The notes below the pieces were generated by a model, which did not search any database, was not told the DNA's origin, and worked only from the letters and a program-made list of their open reading frames with translations. A stretch of 64,000 nucleotides of DNA from Endothia cerciana. Lineage: Eukaryota > Ascomycota > Sordariomycetes > Diaporthales > Cryphonectriaceae. The position numbers and the translations under genes were made by a program. This document shows, one piece after another, positions 1 through 11,594 of the stretch (positions within the stretch are counted from its first letter, which is position 1; every line of letters begins with the position of its first letter). The stretch is taken from positions 372,001 through 436,000 of the forward strand of contig JALRMH010000013.1 of the NCBI GenBank assembly GCA_026119935.1, read 5' to 3'.

Positions 1-10
1 ACTCCACGAA

Positions 11-300
11 CCCATACACAACACCATCACCCTGGGCAGCATTGTCTAGCCCTTTCATGGGGGCCTGAAGGGCCGTGGAGGCGTACCTGGTCTCAAGCTT
101 TCTTCAGTCTTAAGCTTTTCGATCTTGGGCTGACTGGACCTTGGGCTGACCTAGATCTTAGGCTTTTCAGTCTGGTTTCTTAGAAGAACTCTCTGGTTTC
201 TCAAGAAGAACAGTCTGCTGTCTTGAGAAGAATGTTGAGCGACAACGAAGAGCGGGAATGCCCACGATGGTCCCAAGGCACCCCCCCAGACCCACAGCAG
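11..300. repeat. diverged direct repeat, copy A
   Basis: This stretch aligns by eye with 576-840. Shared words in the same order include CACAACACCATCACCCTGGG, GGGGCCTGAAGGGCC, TCTCAAGCTTTC, CCTAGATCTT, GGCTTTTC, AGTCTGGTTTCT/GGTCTGGTTCCT and a final block that reads CCCACGATGGTCCCAAGGCACCCCC here. Many differences are C/T or G/A transitions. No coding sequence is recognised. It could be a fragment of a dispersed transposon or an old segmental duplication. Confidence 0.6.
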
Positions 301-326
301 AATTCCACACATTGTGTTCGCGACAA

Positions 327-350
327 CCACCACCACCACCACCACCACCA
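327..350. repeat. CCA/ACC trinucleotide microsatellite
   Basis: A perfect run of ACC/CCA triplets (eight units). Similar CAC/GGT runs occur at 18697-18715, 23488-23513 and, as GGT, near 22361-22412. Open reading frames that cross it (poly-His or poly-Thr) are not convincing genes. Confidence 0.85.
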
Positions 351-575
351 GGCGGCCGCCGCCCAAGACGTCTTCCTCGCCCAACCCCGCCGCCATGTCG
401 GCCGTCCGCGCGACGGCCCTCGTCCCGCTGTATATCTACCTGACCCTTCGGGCTGAGGACCCCTCTACAGCGCAGCGGGCGCCCACGAGATGCCTTCTGC
501 GAAGAAGTTTACTATAACTCAGACTTCTATGCTGCATGTCCAGGAGAGCACCACCTGTCGCCTCTGGAACCTATC

Positions 576-840
576 AACCCACACACAACACCATCACCCT
601 GGGCAGTATTGTTTGGCCCTTTTAGAGGGGCCTGAAGGGCCACGGAGGATGAGCGTGCCTGGATCTCAAGCTTTCCTCAAGCTTTCCTCAAGCTTCAGCT
701 TTTTGATCCCGGGCTGGCCTAGATCTTGGGCTTTTCGGTCTGGTTCCTCAAAAAGAACGTCGAACGGCACAAGGAGTGAGGGGTACCTCGGGGGGTGCTC
801 ACGACCCCAGGGCACCCCCATCGTGGAACTGGGTGCCTTG
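576..840. repeat. diverged direct repeat, copy B
   Basis: Second copy of the element at 11-300, in the same orientation. It carries its own short internal duplication of CAAGCTTTCCT (near 668-690). The 3' part, GGTTCCTCAAAAAGAACGTC with the following 40 bases, recurs at 868-925. Confidence 0.6.
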
Positions 841-867
841 CCTTGGGAGGTTCCACGTTGAGCGGCC

Positions 868-926
868 TGGTTCCTCACAAAGAACGTCGAACGGCACGAA
901 GGGTGGGGGTGCCCTGGATTAAAGCT
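868..926. repeat. partial third copy of the 5' repeat
   Basis: GGTTCCTCACAAAGAACGTC plus CGAACGGCACGAAGGGTG matches 741-800 with a few substitutions, same orientation. It is a short tail only, so either the element was truncated or this unit is internally repeated. Confidence 0.55.
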
Positions 927-2106
927 TTAGGTATAAGCAGAATTTCTAGACAGGCCAAATCACTGCACGCAAACAGGCAAAGCAGCTCTTGTGTAAAGGA
1001 AGCAGAAAGCAGCATTCGAAAATACCCACAATACAGCCCAAGGAATACCAATATGAAAGTGAATCCCGGTAGCGATGCTAGTAGGAGGTGTCCAGCCCCC
1101 CTTGTCATGCATTAATAAATTAAGCTAGCTACCTCTATACAAGCTATATCTCACTGCCTTATCGCACTAGCATGCAGCATTATACCTTTGCACTCTACTT
1201 ATTAGATGCTGGAGAACAGCGATCCGAGCACTATTTACGTCGCATCAAGAGCTGGGATCCAAGGCCAGCCACGTTGACTTTACCTTTGTGCTAATAGTTT
1301 TTATTGGCTGCACAGGGCCGATTAGATACCAGTACTTGGTACAGTATTTAAAGCAACACAAGGCTCGCTTAACCAGGGCGTGCATCCCTTCCTGATCACC
1401 TGTCAACTCGAAGACATTGTTGGCAGTTCTACATTGTATCTTTGGGCTCGTCCATCTCCAACCAAGTCATTCACCCGTGCTGATACGGAAGAACTCGGAG
1501 GCAGATAGCTGCCTGCTCGGAGACCTGCCTCCGGCCGAGTTCCGCTCAAACCTCGGACAAAACCCGCCAAGCCAGAACAAGCAAAGCGGTGGTGGTTCCG
1601 GCTTTCTCCCCGTCTTCACCCTCCCCCATTCCTGTTAGGCGTCCTCCGAACATCACGGCAAAGCACTGCATCGCACTTCTCGCGGTAAGCATCGGTATCT
1701 GTTTGCCAGCTGCCCAAATACCAAGCTACAGGGCGGCCCATGCAATGCTCTGGGTTCTGGGAGGAGGCCCTCGGACGAGGAACCGCCTGTAGGAGGTCCT
1801 CGAATGAAGAACCACCTACCGGTCTGGAATCAGCTTACGCATTGCATGCCGATGTCATCGGGGCGGGCACTTCTTTTCCAGTTTATCTCTCGACCGCACT
1901 CTTTGCTCTGTCCCGGGAGTCAAGGCTGCTCCGCTGGTCGTTGCCAGCAAAAAGCCTGGGAGGGTGGGACACTGCGTGGCTTGTGTCTCGACACCTGCTA
2001 TACGCGGGGCCCGCATTTTTTCTTGGTACCATCTCCTCTATCTGCATCGTTGTGCTGATACCTACTGCCACAGCCTCCATTGCACAGTCCTCTGGCATGC
2101 GTCTGA
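927..2106. other. no gene recognised; accessory spacer
   Basis: Open frames here are short, overlap on both strands and show no domain or consistent intron structure. Near 1916-1970 lies the word GTCAAGGCTGCTC followed by AAAAAGCCTGGGAGGGTGGGA, a motif repeated in variant form near 19016 and 28872. A run of similar GGAGG/CCTCC words sits at 1495-1540. Otherwise nothing identifiable. Confidence 0.5.
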
Positions 2107-3080
2107 TTGCTATACGTTTCATACCGGCTCAAGCCCAAGGGCTGGACTGGAAGGGCCGGCCGGCGCTCGACGGCGCACCGCCCTGTCAGTTCAGTGCGGA
2201 AGTTCGATCCTTCCAAGAATACTGCGTTCCTGAAATTGCGAATCACGATCACCCTGAAAGCCTGTTCCGGCAATCGACAACAATACCTGTACATCTTTAT
2301 TTCCCCTGAACAGAGTTCGTCCGTGACGGTTGAAGCCGACGCTGCTGCGCCCAGCTCAGCGGTCCACTTGCGACTGGGATTGAGGGCACATGGAGTCCTC
2401 GTTGGCCCCGTGCGATCACCAAAACCTGACAGCGAGATCAGCGAGGGAACTCTCGCTTCTGCGCGCCGGCTGGCCGCTCGACCTATTTTAGTCATCGAGA
2501 TATACCAAGCACGCGTGTCTCTCGATCAGTGGAAACGTCTCTCCGGGGCATGTTCGGACGGCTCCTTGGCGGCAGACCCAGCTCACGCCGACCTGAGTCC
2601 TCTATACGGAGGGCGAGGGGGGTATGTGATCGAGGCTCTTCCAGATACCGAGACTCCGCCAGCATACGATGATGACCTGGCTGGAGTACCATTGACAGCT
2701 GCCAACGCCCCTCGGAAACGGCAACGAGCCAGCCCTACCATCAATCAAGAGAGACCTTGGGAGAGGATTTGGAGATGCGCGTGAGTCATATGTATGCAAA
2801 GGCTTGATGGCTCGCCAGCGAGACGAGATGGTTGTGTCACTTTTGAGGCGGATCAAGGGAAATGGAAGAGTGTATCACTGACAGAGTGGTTGAGAGGGTC
2901 GAATACACGCTGGACAAGCGCTTTGCTGAGTTTCGAGACGAACTGGTGGGTGAAATGGACGATGACCTTGACAACCAGTCTTCCCCGCGATCGTTATCGG
3001 CAGGAGGAGCGCGATTTCTTCTGAGCAAGACTGGTGTTCTGTTTATCGCATCAGATCGCTCGAAAATGGGTTCGGTTTAG
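2107..3080 (+). pseudogene. relic of a fungal hypothetical protein (PPAY motif plus acidic coiled coil)
   Basis: A coherent 225-codon frame ends in a segment with IEIYQARVSLDQWKRL, then HADLSPLYGGRGG, ETPPAYDDD and a basic KRQR patch. This matches my memory of an unnamed fungal hypothetical family. Downstream, in two other frames, come LMARQRDEMVVSLLRRIKG and an acidic amphipathic stretch with ERVEYTLDKRFAEFRDEL, which would be the coiled-coil C-terminus. A GTGAGT donor at the end of the first frame may mark a real intron, but two further frame changes within about 100 bases are best explained by decay. The segment at 19563-20174 appears to belong to the same family. Confidence 0.5.
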
Positions 3081-4979
3081 CCGAAGGGCAGTATACAGGG
3101 CGATCTGAGGCTGCCACTGCCGTACCCAGCGAGCGGTCGCGACATGGCGAGTTTTTGGGTCCCCAAGTAGGGTTCCCACCAGTGCTGGAGAACCCTCGTC
3201 TCCTCTCCAGCTGAAAATACCGCCAGCCAACCTACATCGATGCTGACACAAACTCCCGAATTTGGTGGCCACTCACTTAAGCAGCACGAGCTTCTCTCTT
3301 GAAGCATTGCTTACTCTTTCTCCCTCCATAGTCAGAGTTGCTGTGTCCATGCGTACCCAGTTGTTTGATTTACCATACACATGAATAGAATACTTTTCTC
3401 TTTTTCGTCTGGAGATCCTTCGGGATGAAGCGCGTCGGCTAGCTTCATGCCATCCGGGGATGAAAGTCAGCATTGTCATCGAAGGCAACGGGAGATACTT
3501 CGGATTCCAGTCTCCTCAGGGCTGGCCTACCCAAGCTAACGACAGCCATATGCAGAAACTTTATCAGAGCACAGATGCGGCGCTTTATTATTCAACTGGC
3601 TTGGCAATCTACGTTTCAGCATTCAATACGCAGGACATTGTTTACATCCAGAGAAAACTGTAAACTCGAACGTGGGAGAGTTTGGTCTATTGGGTTGTGA
3701 ATGACACATTTCATCAGGTAAGGACATTGTATTTTCACTGCTGTAGCACAATCTTCCCGGTTTACAGTCTACGTGAATCTCCGGGATCTACCTGTAACGC
3801 AACGCTCTACTAAATTCGGTAATCTATTGATAAACATTGAGATAGATTGTAATTAGTTTACAGTAGAAGACTTTACAATTGCTGGTAAATCTACGTACAA
3901 CATTTTAGATCTGGTCAATTTACATACAATTTACTGTAGACCAGTGTGGATCTACCATAGGACGGATACAATTTATTGTAAATCAGTTGTGGATCTACGT
4001 AAATATACAAGATCTACCGACTGCACTATGCTACTAGATCTGGTAACCCGTTTTCCACAGTAGGTCTGCCCGGTCTACCCAATCCTAGCAAACGCTGGTA
4101 CCAACAAATACGGTTGGTTGGCCAGCACGGAGTCTGATAAAGCATTGGCGGAGTCTCGTTACGTCGACAGAAAACCGAAGACCCGGCATGCGCGCGCATG
4201 AACAAGGCTGTGTTGTGGTTATCTATAGACCAGACCTCCTCGATGAACCTCCTGCTGCTTGTAGAAAATAGAAGCCGGAAGGCCAAAACTTGGGCCGGCG
4301 GGTAAATCGTGAGCCAGATTTCATGCTGGTAATCAGTCAAGTGAAGAGCTAGAGGTATATATATATTTTCAAATCCGATATTGAAGAGACCGTCTGCCAA
4401 TCTCCTGCATGTTCGTTCCTGCGTGTGACCTGGTCTATGGAACCCTGAGATCCGGCCCTACTTTCTTCTACATGTACCTTGTCTTACCGAAGTTGTCCTG
4501 CGTCTCCACTGCGTCACTGAGATGAAGCAACCAACACAGAGGTCTACGGCATAGCTCAAGAAATCCTGGGCACAGAGACACGGAGGAATTATGAAGAAGG
4601 CAGACGAAATGCGTGAGAATCTTCAGCACACGGGTGGCTGTTCTGATCGAAAGAAACAGTGTGCTCTATGCGTACCAATCACACGAAGACTTCCCTGCCA
4701 CGCTTCCACATAGGCTCAGGGAATGCAACAAAACGACAACCGGAAGACTTCATCACCGTGAGACAGCAGCATCGCAAAGGACAGCCCTCAGACCAGTTCA
4801 TGGCCGAAAGCCGAGAGTTCAGCGCGAGCGTCACTAGCGCCTCTACGCCAAATTTAAACCCGTCCACACCACTGCCACCCAAGTCGCCGCCGAAGACCAT
4901 GCAGCGGGACTACTTTGGGTGTCTTGCCTGCCTGGTCGGCAAGCATTCTGAGCTGCGATCAATTCTTGTAGAGTGAGTG
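3081..4979. other. no gene recognised; partly AT-rich repeat DNA
   Basis: Only short open frames on both strands, none with recognisable domains. The middle (about 3770-4025) is AT-rich and built of degenerate units described separately. Upstream of 4980 a 105-codon plus-strand frame (4659-4976) has ordinary composition but no identity. Confidence 0.45.
3815..4020. repeat. degenerate AT-rich tandem repeat
   Basis: Units containing ATACAATTTAcTGTAgAcCA followed by GTGGATCTAC occur at about 3925-3957 and 3968-4001, with weaker relatives upstream (TTTACAGTAGAAG, GTAAATCTACGTACAAC). The words TTTAC/GTAAA and GATCTAC/GTAGATC recur in both orientations, so the array is partly palindromic. It may be a decayed transposon end or a minisatellite. 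Confidence 0.5.
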
Positions 4980-6790
4980 GACACCGGCTTGCATTGCGGT
5001 ACGTCGACGGGGCAGGCGCACTGTTGATTTTGATGTTGAAGACAGTGCCGCCCGAGAGGACGCGCACATAAAGGACCCGCCGGAACGGATGACCGTCCCT
5101 TGCGCTCTGCCAGACAACCGACGGGCAGAGATCTGCCCCCTGCGCGTCCCCTTCACCATGGTACTGTACTTTGATCTGCTCTCTCCGCAGCCGCGCCGCC
5201 AAATCAGCCAGATGTGGACCAGGCGGCAAGCGACGCTTCAGCACGATCCCTACGGCGACAGGCAACTCCGAAAGCAACCCGGGCATATCCTCTAGCTCAA
5301 TGTAAAAAAAAAGGGACGCCAGGAGTTTGTCCGCTGCCGACGCAATCTGTGCCTTCTGGTATCCGCCACCACTGTACGCAAGGACAACGTCAAAACCTTG
5401 CAGCCAGGCCAGAGACGCTCAGCCTCGGCCTCAGGTCTGCTAGGAGTGGAAACTATGCGCACGAAGTTGCTTCGAAGTTCTTTGGGCTCGAAGGCGAGTC
5501 GACGGTGAGATTTATTTGAAAGTTCACCACCATGACGAGACAGGTATGTCTAATGAAGCAGATGAGTGGCGGTTGCGCTTGAGTGCACCAAAAAAGATCT
5601 CCCTACGGGCTACCGAGATGCGCCACCCGCCCCTTGAGGAGCTGGATCAGCTGCGGAGTTTTCCGGGCCTCTGGGCCGGTCTTCAACTGGGCAATTTTCA
5701 GAGACCACATAGCTCTCCACGCCGTTGAGGAAATGCTGCGCTATCTGCAACACATCTACGACGTCTGGAATCGAATCACGCCTCAACGACATGGCGGTGC
5801 GACATGCAACAGACATCGCAACGGGTGCGTAAACTGGAGTTACGGGCGCCCGGTGCCGTTCGCGCCGATGCACGTATAGTTTGCCAGCTCATGTCGCCTG
5901 GCGAGGTCTTCGGCCTTGTTCCTGACCTCGCTCTTCGGGCTAGGATACTGAGCGAGGTGCTCAAAATTCGGGTCCTGATACCAAGTATCAGGACCTTTCA
6001 TGAAAACATGAGCTGCTTGGGAATCGGCATGCAGATTTTGAAGGTACACATTATCGACGGGCTCGGGAATAAGTCGACTTCCGGGGCAAGTATTTATCGC
6101 GGCACTGCGATATCTCCCGCAGCTGTCGAAGTGGGAACCTCGCTGCGAGAAAGGCCAAGGGGCCCAATATGCGGCGGTGGATGCCGTCCGACTGCGAGAC
6201 TTCCTGCAAGGGGCACGCAAGCAAGGGTTTGTCCCCAACAGACTGTCAGTGGCACGAATATGTCCCATGCAACCTACCAGCTCCGCGGAACTACGTCCGG
6301 ACGACCTGTTGGTCGAGACCGCGCTCAGGCGGCGCTGTGGTCGCCCGCACACGAGAGGTCGTCCTCATCCCTGACATCAACACTCTTCCTCCCCAACCTC
6401 GTTAAGGCCGACAACAATAGTGAATATCCGTCCACACTATTCATTCAAGCTGACTTCACACGGCCCTCCTTCGGCGATGACCCTGTTAGCACTCGCGAGT
6501 GGCATACCAATTCGGGTGTACGTGCCGCGAACTCACATCAGAGACCCTCTTTCGTCGAAGACCAGCATCCGACGCCATCACACAGGTATCCACCCGGCCT
6601 TGCACAGACCCAACTTTACAGCCCCCTCATTGTAACGAGCCAACGGGTGCAGAGCCAAGCGCTTGTGCCGTCTTTTGTCGACAACATGGAATCGGACGAG
6701 AGGGCCACTCCGGCGGGGCGTCAAAGCAGAGGTAGGTCACAGTCCGCTCGCAACCGTAGTGAGCTCGCGGTCGATCTCTGGCCCCGATAA
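4980..6790 (+). pseudogene. relic of a large fungal hypothetical protein (DUF3723-like)
   Basis: Plus-strand pieces in changing frames read like one decayed protein. About 5090-5290 gives a block with RRQISQMWTR and QHDPYGDRQLRKQ. About 5440-5515 gives a block with FFGLEGESTVRF. About 5580-5770 gives two frames with PPLEELDQLRSFPGLW, QLGNFQR and MLRYLQHIYDVW. About 5870-6110 gives PGEVFGLVPDLALRARILSE and IPSIRTFHENMSCLGIG. The last block strongly recalls the fungal DUF3723 family (inference from memory). At least three frame changes are needed to join the blocks. The distal part (6110-6790) stays open but is Ser/Pro/Arg-rich and may be read-through of decayed sequence. Confidence 0.45.
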
Positions 6791-6875
6791 TGTCGATGAT
6801 TAGACTTCTCTCAGACTCAATTGAAATATTGTACATGATGCATATGACCTCCTTGTACGGTTTGCACCCTATTCT

Positions 6876-7497
6876 TCATGGCTTTGCATTGTAGTTATTC
6901 CCAGCACTGTTATCATTCTCCGCGCGCTTCCGCTTGCCCAGAACGGTGCTCGCCGGCTGACCAGCTGTACCATCTGGTACCGGCCCTCCTTGTGGAGTGT
7001 CAACGGAGGCCGTCAAGTCTGGGTGAGGCGACGCCTGACCAAGGACTGGGAGATTTCGGGACACCTGAATCAGCGCCAGGCGAGGCGAGATCCGTGGCGA
7101 GCTGCGGCGGAGTGCTTGGGGTGCCAAGTGTAATCGACCCGCTGTAGACAGCGAAGCTCCGTGGGGCGGCAACTACCGTCACACTGCGGTCGCTTCCGGA
7201 TGTGAGCTGAATATCGGCGGCGATAAACGGAAAAGGGTGGCTGGATGGGAGGCGGCTGTGCATGTTGAATACCATACGCCAGTGACTGCCATCAAAACCG
7301 GGAATCCGGTATTCGCGTCCTCGGGGCTCTGGTTGCTGAACGTAATGCCATTTCCAGATTTTCCCATTCGAGTCAGTATATCCCTCGAAGGGGTTGCATG
7401 GTACCGACAAGCAGGTGAGAGCGAGGTGTATGCCCGTGAAGCACTCGCCATTGTAGTCCATGACGGCACAGTTGAGGAAGAGAGCGTCTTGTGACAT
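6876..7497 (-). CDS. hypothetical protein, possibly frame-broken near its C-terminus
   Basis: Unrecognised. A 165-codon minus-strand frame (7000-7497) contains LNCAVMDYNGECFTGIHLAL, a Cys pair (LTCLSVPC), GYTDSNGKIWKW and FDGSHWRMVF, which looks like a small beta-rich domain. The layout recalls transthyretin/hydroxyisourate hydrolase-like folds, but this is a guess. The continuation SVDTPQGGPVPDG and a basic tail VLGKRKRAEND lie in another frame (6876-7172), so either an intron or a one-base shift separates the two near 7020. The first ATG of the long frame is used as the start. Confidence 0.4.
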
Positions 7498-7860
7498 ATT
7501 GCAGTAGTCTGAGAGTCTCGGCCTTGGTTACTGGTGGGATGAGTAGAATTTCTGAAGCAGATAGTTGGAGGAATCAAGGAGCCATCGGCGCCCTGTTTCA
7601 GTGGGTTTCTAAAACATTAAATACACTTGACGGGGAGATGTGTCGCCACGGACAATAAATCGAATACTGAATCGAGCGCTTGAACCAACATTCTCCTATT
7701 TTAGAAAGCGCATGTTGTTGCCGGTCACTAAAATTCGATGTACCTTTTGAGAGAAACCAGAATCGGATTTAAAGTTGTAGTCACTATCCATATACACACC
7801 CCTGGCGTACACATCTGGCGCTCACGCGCCAACGCAAGTGGTAACCTGGTTGCCGGGCGT

Positions 7861-8103
7861 CTAAGCGATGTACTTTCTGCATGGACCGTCCTGACACGCT
7901 GGAACGCTAAACCTTAAACCAACCGCAGGATCGCCAAACGCTGCTACACAAGTCCCATGCATCAGATAGGCGACTCGTCGAATCGGCCGAAGACGGTGAT
8001 TCCCCTCTTCACCTTTCCCAACCTGAATCGTATCTTTGTAACGCTGGAACTCGTTCATGATAGTCTCGGCAATCTCCCCTACTATCTTATCCCGCCGTCT
8101 CAA
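7861..8103 (-). CDS. possible C-terminal exon of a small Cys-containing protein
   Basis: Unrecognised. The minus frame is helical at first (KIVGEIAETIMNEFQRYKD), then ends with LMHGTCVAAFGDPAVGLRF and a Cys-rich tail (VPACQDGPC) before the stop at 7861. It has no ATG of its own, and the sequence TATAG at about 8125 on the minus strand could be a splice acceptor for an upstream exon that I could not identify. It may be a secreted protein or a relic. Confidence 0.25.
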   Translation of the reverse strand: MRRRDKIVGEIAETIMNEFQRYKDTIQVGKGEEGNHRLRPIRRVAYLMHGTCVAAFGDPAVGLRFSVPACQDGPCRKYIA

Positions 8104-9707
8104 AGCATCTGTATACTGGTGGCTATAAGTACCTCAGGTACAGGGTGGATGACTATCCCGAAGTCGAAAACTTGATTTATGGGGAACATGTCCCGGGATT
8201 TGGTGACTGGGATGTCCCTGGGAAGATAACAGCGGTGATCCCTGAAGCTATATCTTGTATGCAACAAATTGATGCAACATCACCAACGAGAACGTGCAAA
8301 GCTTGCGACCAGGAAGTCTCCAGGAAGAGGGAGGAGAAGGTCTGTATAAGTTCGGCCCCGCTCAACGAAATACCTCTCGACCTCTCGACTCTCGTAAGTT
8401 CGCAATGGAATATCTTCATTCGGGGGCTTGTCTGGAGCATATGGCGTCCTCACAAAGCTTACCTAGGTATTGTAAGGTAGCTCCAGACTCAAAATACTAT
8501 GGATTCTGTTTTAACGGTTGCGCTGTTCCAAGACGCCATGTCCGACATTTGGAGTGCGCCAAGAATATTAAGCTACTCCTTGAGAGTCGACCACCGTGAG
8601 AAGCGCCAGAATTCTTCCCACATGCGTCAAGGCGAACGAGTGAGTGCGCCAGAGTCGACTGAGGCGCCTGGAGATTCTTGGAAAGACCAGCATGCTACCA
8701 ACGCGAGTGGCCGTGAAGACCACAGCATAAATTGTCCCGACACGAACAGTATGGGGTGGTATGACACAGACAGTCACATTTACCATCGAATTACTGTGGC
8801 TGATCCACCAAGTTTGTCTTGACCTCCACAGGAAGTATTCCTTGTTTGGGCGCCGAAGGACTCTGAAGTCCTTTTCCGTCCTCTAATGCGTCGTCGGCCT
8901 GGAAAGCACGCCCCAGTCAGCGCTTGAGCCCATGAGAAAAAGGTGATTTTTTTCTGGCAAAGTCTCTCTGTGTTGGCGTGGAAGAGCGGATGCAGAATGG
9001 AGGAGCAACAGGGGGGGGATCTGAGGAGGATTTCCAAGAAACACTCCTGTGTATCATTCAATAGATTCAGAAAATCCAGCCAGGGAAGACTCTGTGTAAG
9101 AGGGTATTGGATGTGCACCGATTTCTATGAAAGTGAGGTGACTGGGATGTATTCGAGGAACAGCCAATATTTTTGCCAGCCTTGTTTGTCCTCTGGTCGC
9201 CTGCACATGCAAAAAGGGGCCCAGCAGAGACCCGCATCCTTGAGCTGCTCATCGCTCCGGACCGATCATGAGTAACTTGGTACGTACTGAGCCACTACTA
9301 GGTTCTTCAGGCTTGTCTGCAGGGTGCACAGATGGTCGATATCTTGACCGGTCTACGGGTGGCTGGCACACCTGGTCTCTCTCTACTCAACTTACGGCTG
9401 CCACCGTCACGCTTCGGTTCAGGAGAGAAGTGAACACTCTGGCACAGCTGCTGGACCTTCATCTCCGTCCACTTGGCTCATGAATCCTTCTATATCATCA
9501 ACTTTTCTATCCAATCCACTATATATTCAGTTGCTTCAGTGCCCTCTTCAGTGCAGATCCAGCCCTCTCTTTTGTATCAGTCTTTCAATTTCCATTCCAG
9601 AGAAGCTAAAGCCAAGACCAACGTTCTAATTGGCAAGATTTTTTTCTGTTCTCGGGCAAGAGAAGCCAAGTAACCCCCCGCATGGCCTGCCGCAAGGCGG
9701 TAGCCAG
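8104..9707. other. no gene recognised
   Basis: Short frames only, on both strands, without domains, conserved motifs or believable splice structure. No repeats of note were seen. Confidence 0.4.
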
Positions 9708-10320
9708 CTAAAACAGTACCTTTGTATCCGTGAGATCTTCGTGCCGCGTCGACGGCAGCAGCAGGCCTTCATCAGATTTCAACAAGCCATGAACATTGAA
9801 GTCTGCAAGATGCGATATGTGAAAGTGGTCCGCCAGGCTGGGCAGACGGGGCTCCCGAACGATAGATGCTTGGACCTCGTGCGACGCGTGGCAGCTCGTG
9901 CGCGCGATCTCCGCGGCCTCCTGCTCTATCCCGTCCCATGAGCAGAACGCCCGTTCCTGCAAAGACATATTGAGATGCAACATCAAGGTCAGGTAAGACT
10001 GGGCTAAACTGAAGCGATGAGCCTCTGAACTGGTCCAAGATCTACAATACTTAATGCACAACGCTCAAAACCTCTGGATACTTCCCAGCGAGGAATCCCC
10101 TCAATAGATGGTTTGCCCACTCGTCCCTCTCCATGGTTCTGACAAGCTTCAAAATCCTCGCGCATGCCTCTGCTTTGTCTTCGACCTGATTCAAATCGAT
10201 CCGGTCCGCCCAGGCCTGAGAGGCTTTGTCCCAAGCGTTCTTCACATATTGATATCTGCGAGCCCGCGATATAAAAGCCCGGAAGAAGTTCTTCCTCGAA
10301 CTTGAAAGTTGCGAGACGGC
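9708..10320 (-). CDS. hypothetical helical protein, probably two exons or a fragment
   Basis: Unrecognised. Two minus-strand blocks have the charged, helical composition of real protein. The first contains KNAWDKASQAWADRI, DLNQVEDKAEACARIL and WANHLLRGFLAGKYPEVL, and ends at a TAA (10051). The second, in another frame, contains SLQERAFCSWDGIEQEAAEI and VREPRLPSLADHFH, ending at 9708. A CAG acceptor lies just upstream of the second block, but no strong donor is seen at the end of the first, so the join could be an intron or decay. There is no convincing start codon: the first block is open only back to a stop near 10320. Confidence 0.35.
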
Positions 10321-10489
10321 TTATCGTTGCCAGGAGGAGGCGAAGGTTGCCTGTGCTCTCCAGACGACGGTGTGGTTCTTCGTTCGATGTGCGGTGTGGT
10401 GCAATTTCGTGTTGCATGATGTGGTCTTGCATGATGGAGGAGGTCCTGGAGACAAACCACAGCCTTCCTGGTTGTCTGGGCAGGCAACG

Positions 10490-11594
10490 TATGCGGATGG
10501 AGGGCCGAGTGAAGAATTTTTTTGAAAGATACGTACCTAGGTAGAGTTCAGAGTTATGTACAATCTACCAAGGCATGAGGGCGAGGCTTTTATTTATACC
10601 CAGGCATGAGCGTTCTTCCACAGCTTCCCGGCGCCCTCAGCAGGCGACAGACAGTATGCTAGTGCAAACCCCCGGTAGCCATCCACACCATGTCTTTGAT
10701 GCTGGCGTGGGGTCGTAAGCAAGTCGCTTGCAGCCAGCAATAATGCCATCCATCCATTCTGCGGGGAGGCCGGCCAGCCTGAAGGTGGGTATGTAACATT
10801 TCCAGAAAAAGTCAGGCTACAGATGTACAGACCGGGATCCCGCCACCGTGACGCCTGTTCCCAAAGCAGTGGTCCAAGGCAGGCAAGCCCTTGCTCAGCC
10901 ATGAGCCGTCCTTGCAAAGTAACGTGCCAAAGACCACTGATGTGACATCTGGGCTGCTTCCATGTGGCTCATTTTCCTTGAGGGACCTAGAAACATGGCG
11001 CTAGAACTTACAGTTCCTGTGGCAAACCTCTTCAGCCTTACCTCAGCCTTACCAGAGAGCATCTCGCAACTCAGGCCAGATATGTACTGGTTAGCAGACC
11101 AGCAGAAGGCTGGGTGGGTGCTTAGGAAGCAAAGGAGTTGTCCATCTGATTTCTGGCAATGCTACAGAAAGCCTTGGCAAATCTCGGCAGGGGAATCCTG
11201 GAGGTGGGCCAGTCGGGCAGCTGGGGAAGGTTGTTGTCCGTACAGCTGGTCTCTCTCAGACATTCTCTCGTGAGGCTCTGCTTGCCTCGGTGCCCGGCGT
11301 CTACCCAAGGTACCTGACTAACTGTGCACCCCAGATGAGCGCATAACCCCTCTCTGCCCCGCTTCCACTTTACTGCAGTGGGGCCCTAGCGGCAGTGAAC
11401 GGCAGGCTCCAGGGCCGCACAATATGCTAGCGCCCTAATTTAGACGCTGTCGCAGAGATCGGACGCCGACTGATGCAGCAAGGAGGTGGTGGTGGGTCAG
11501 GGCCTGCCGCTACTCTCGAGCAGCACAACCAACACTTGTCTTCTCTTGCGCTGTCAGACGAGAAGACGACTCACCCACCTTTCCTCAGGCCAGG
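10490..11594. other. no gene recognised; upstream of the FAD oxidase
   Basis: Short overlapping frames only. The last few hundred bases are presumably the promoter and 5' leader of the FAD oxidase at 11595. Confidence 0.4.

Noticed and set aside
223..456. Poly-His/poly-Thr open frames over the CCA microsatellite
   Set aside because: Low-complexity triplet runs stay open in several frames; no start context, splice signal or domain supports a gene.
1998..2495. 165-codon minus-strand frame
   Set aside because: It overlaps the plus-strand frame that carries the family motifs; composition is Arg/Thr-rich without features.
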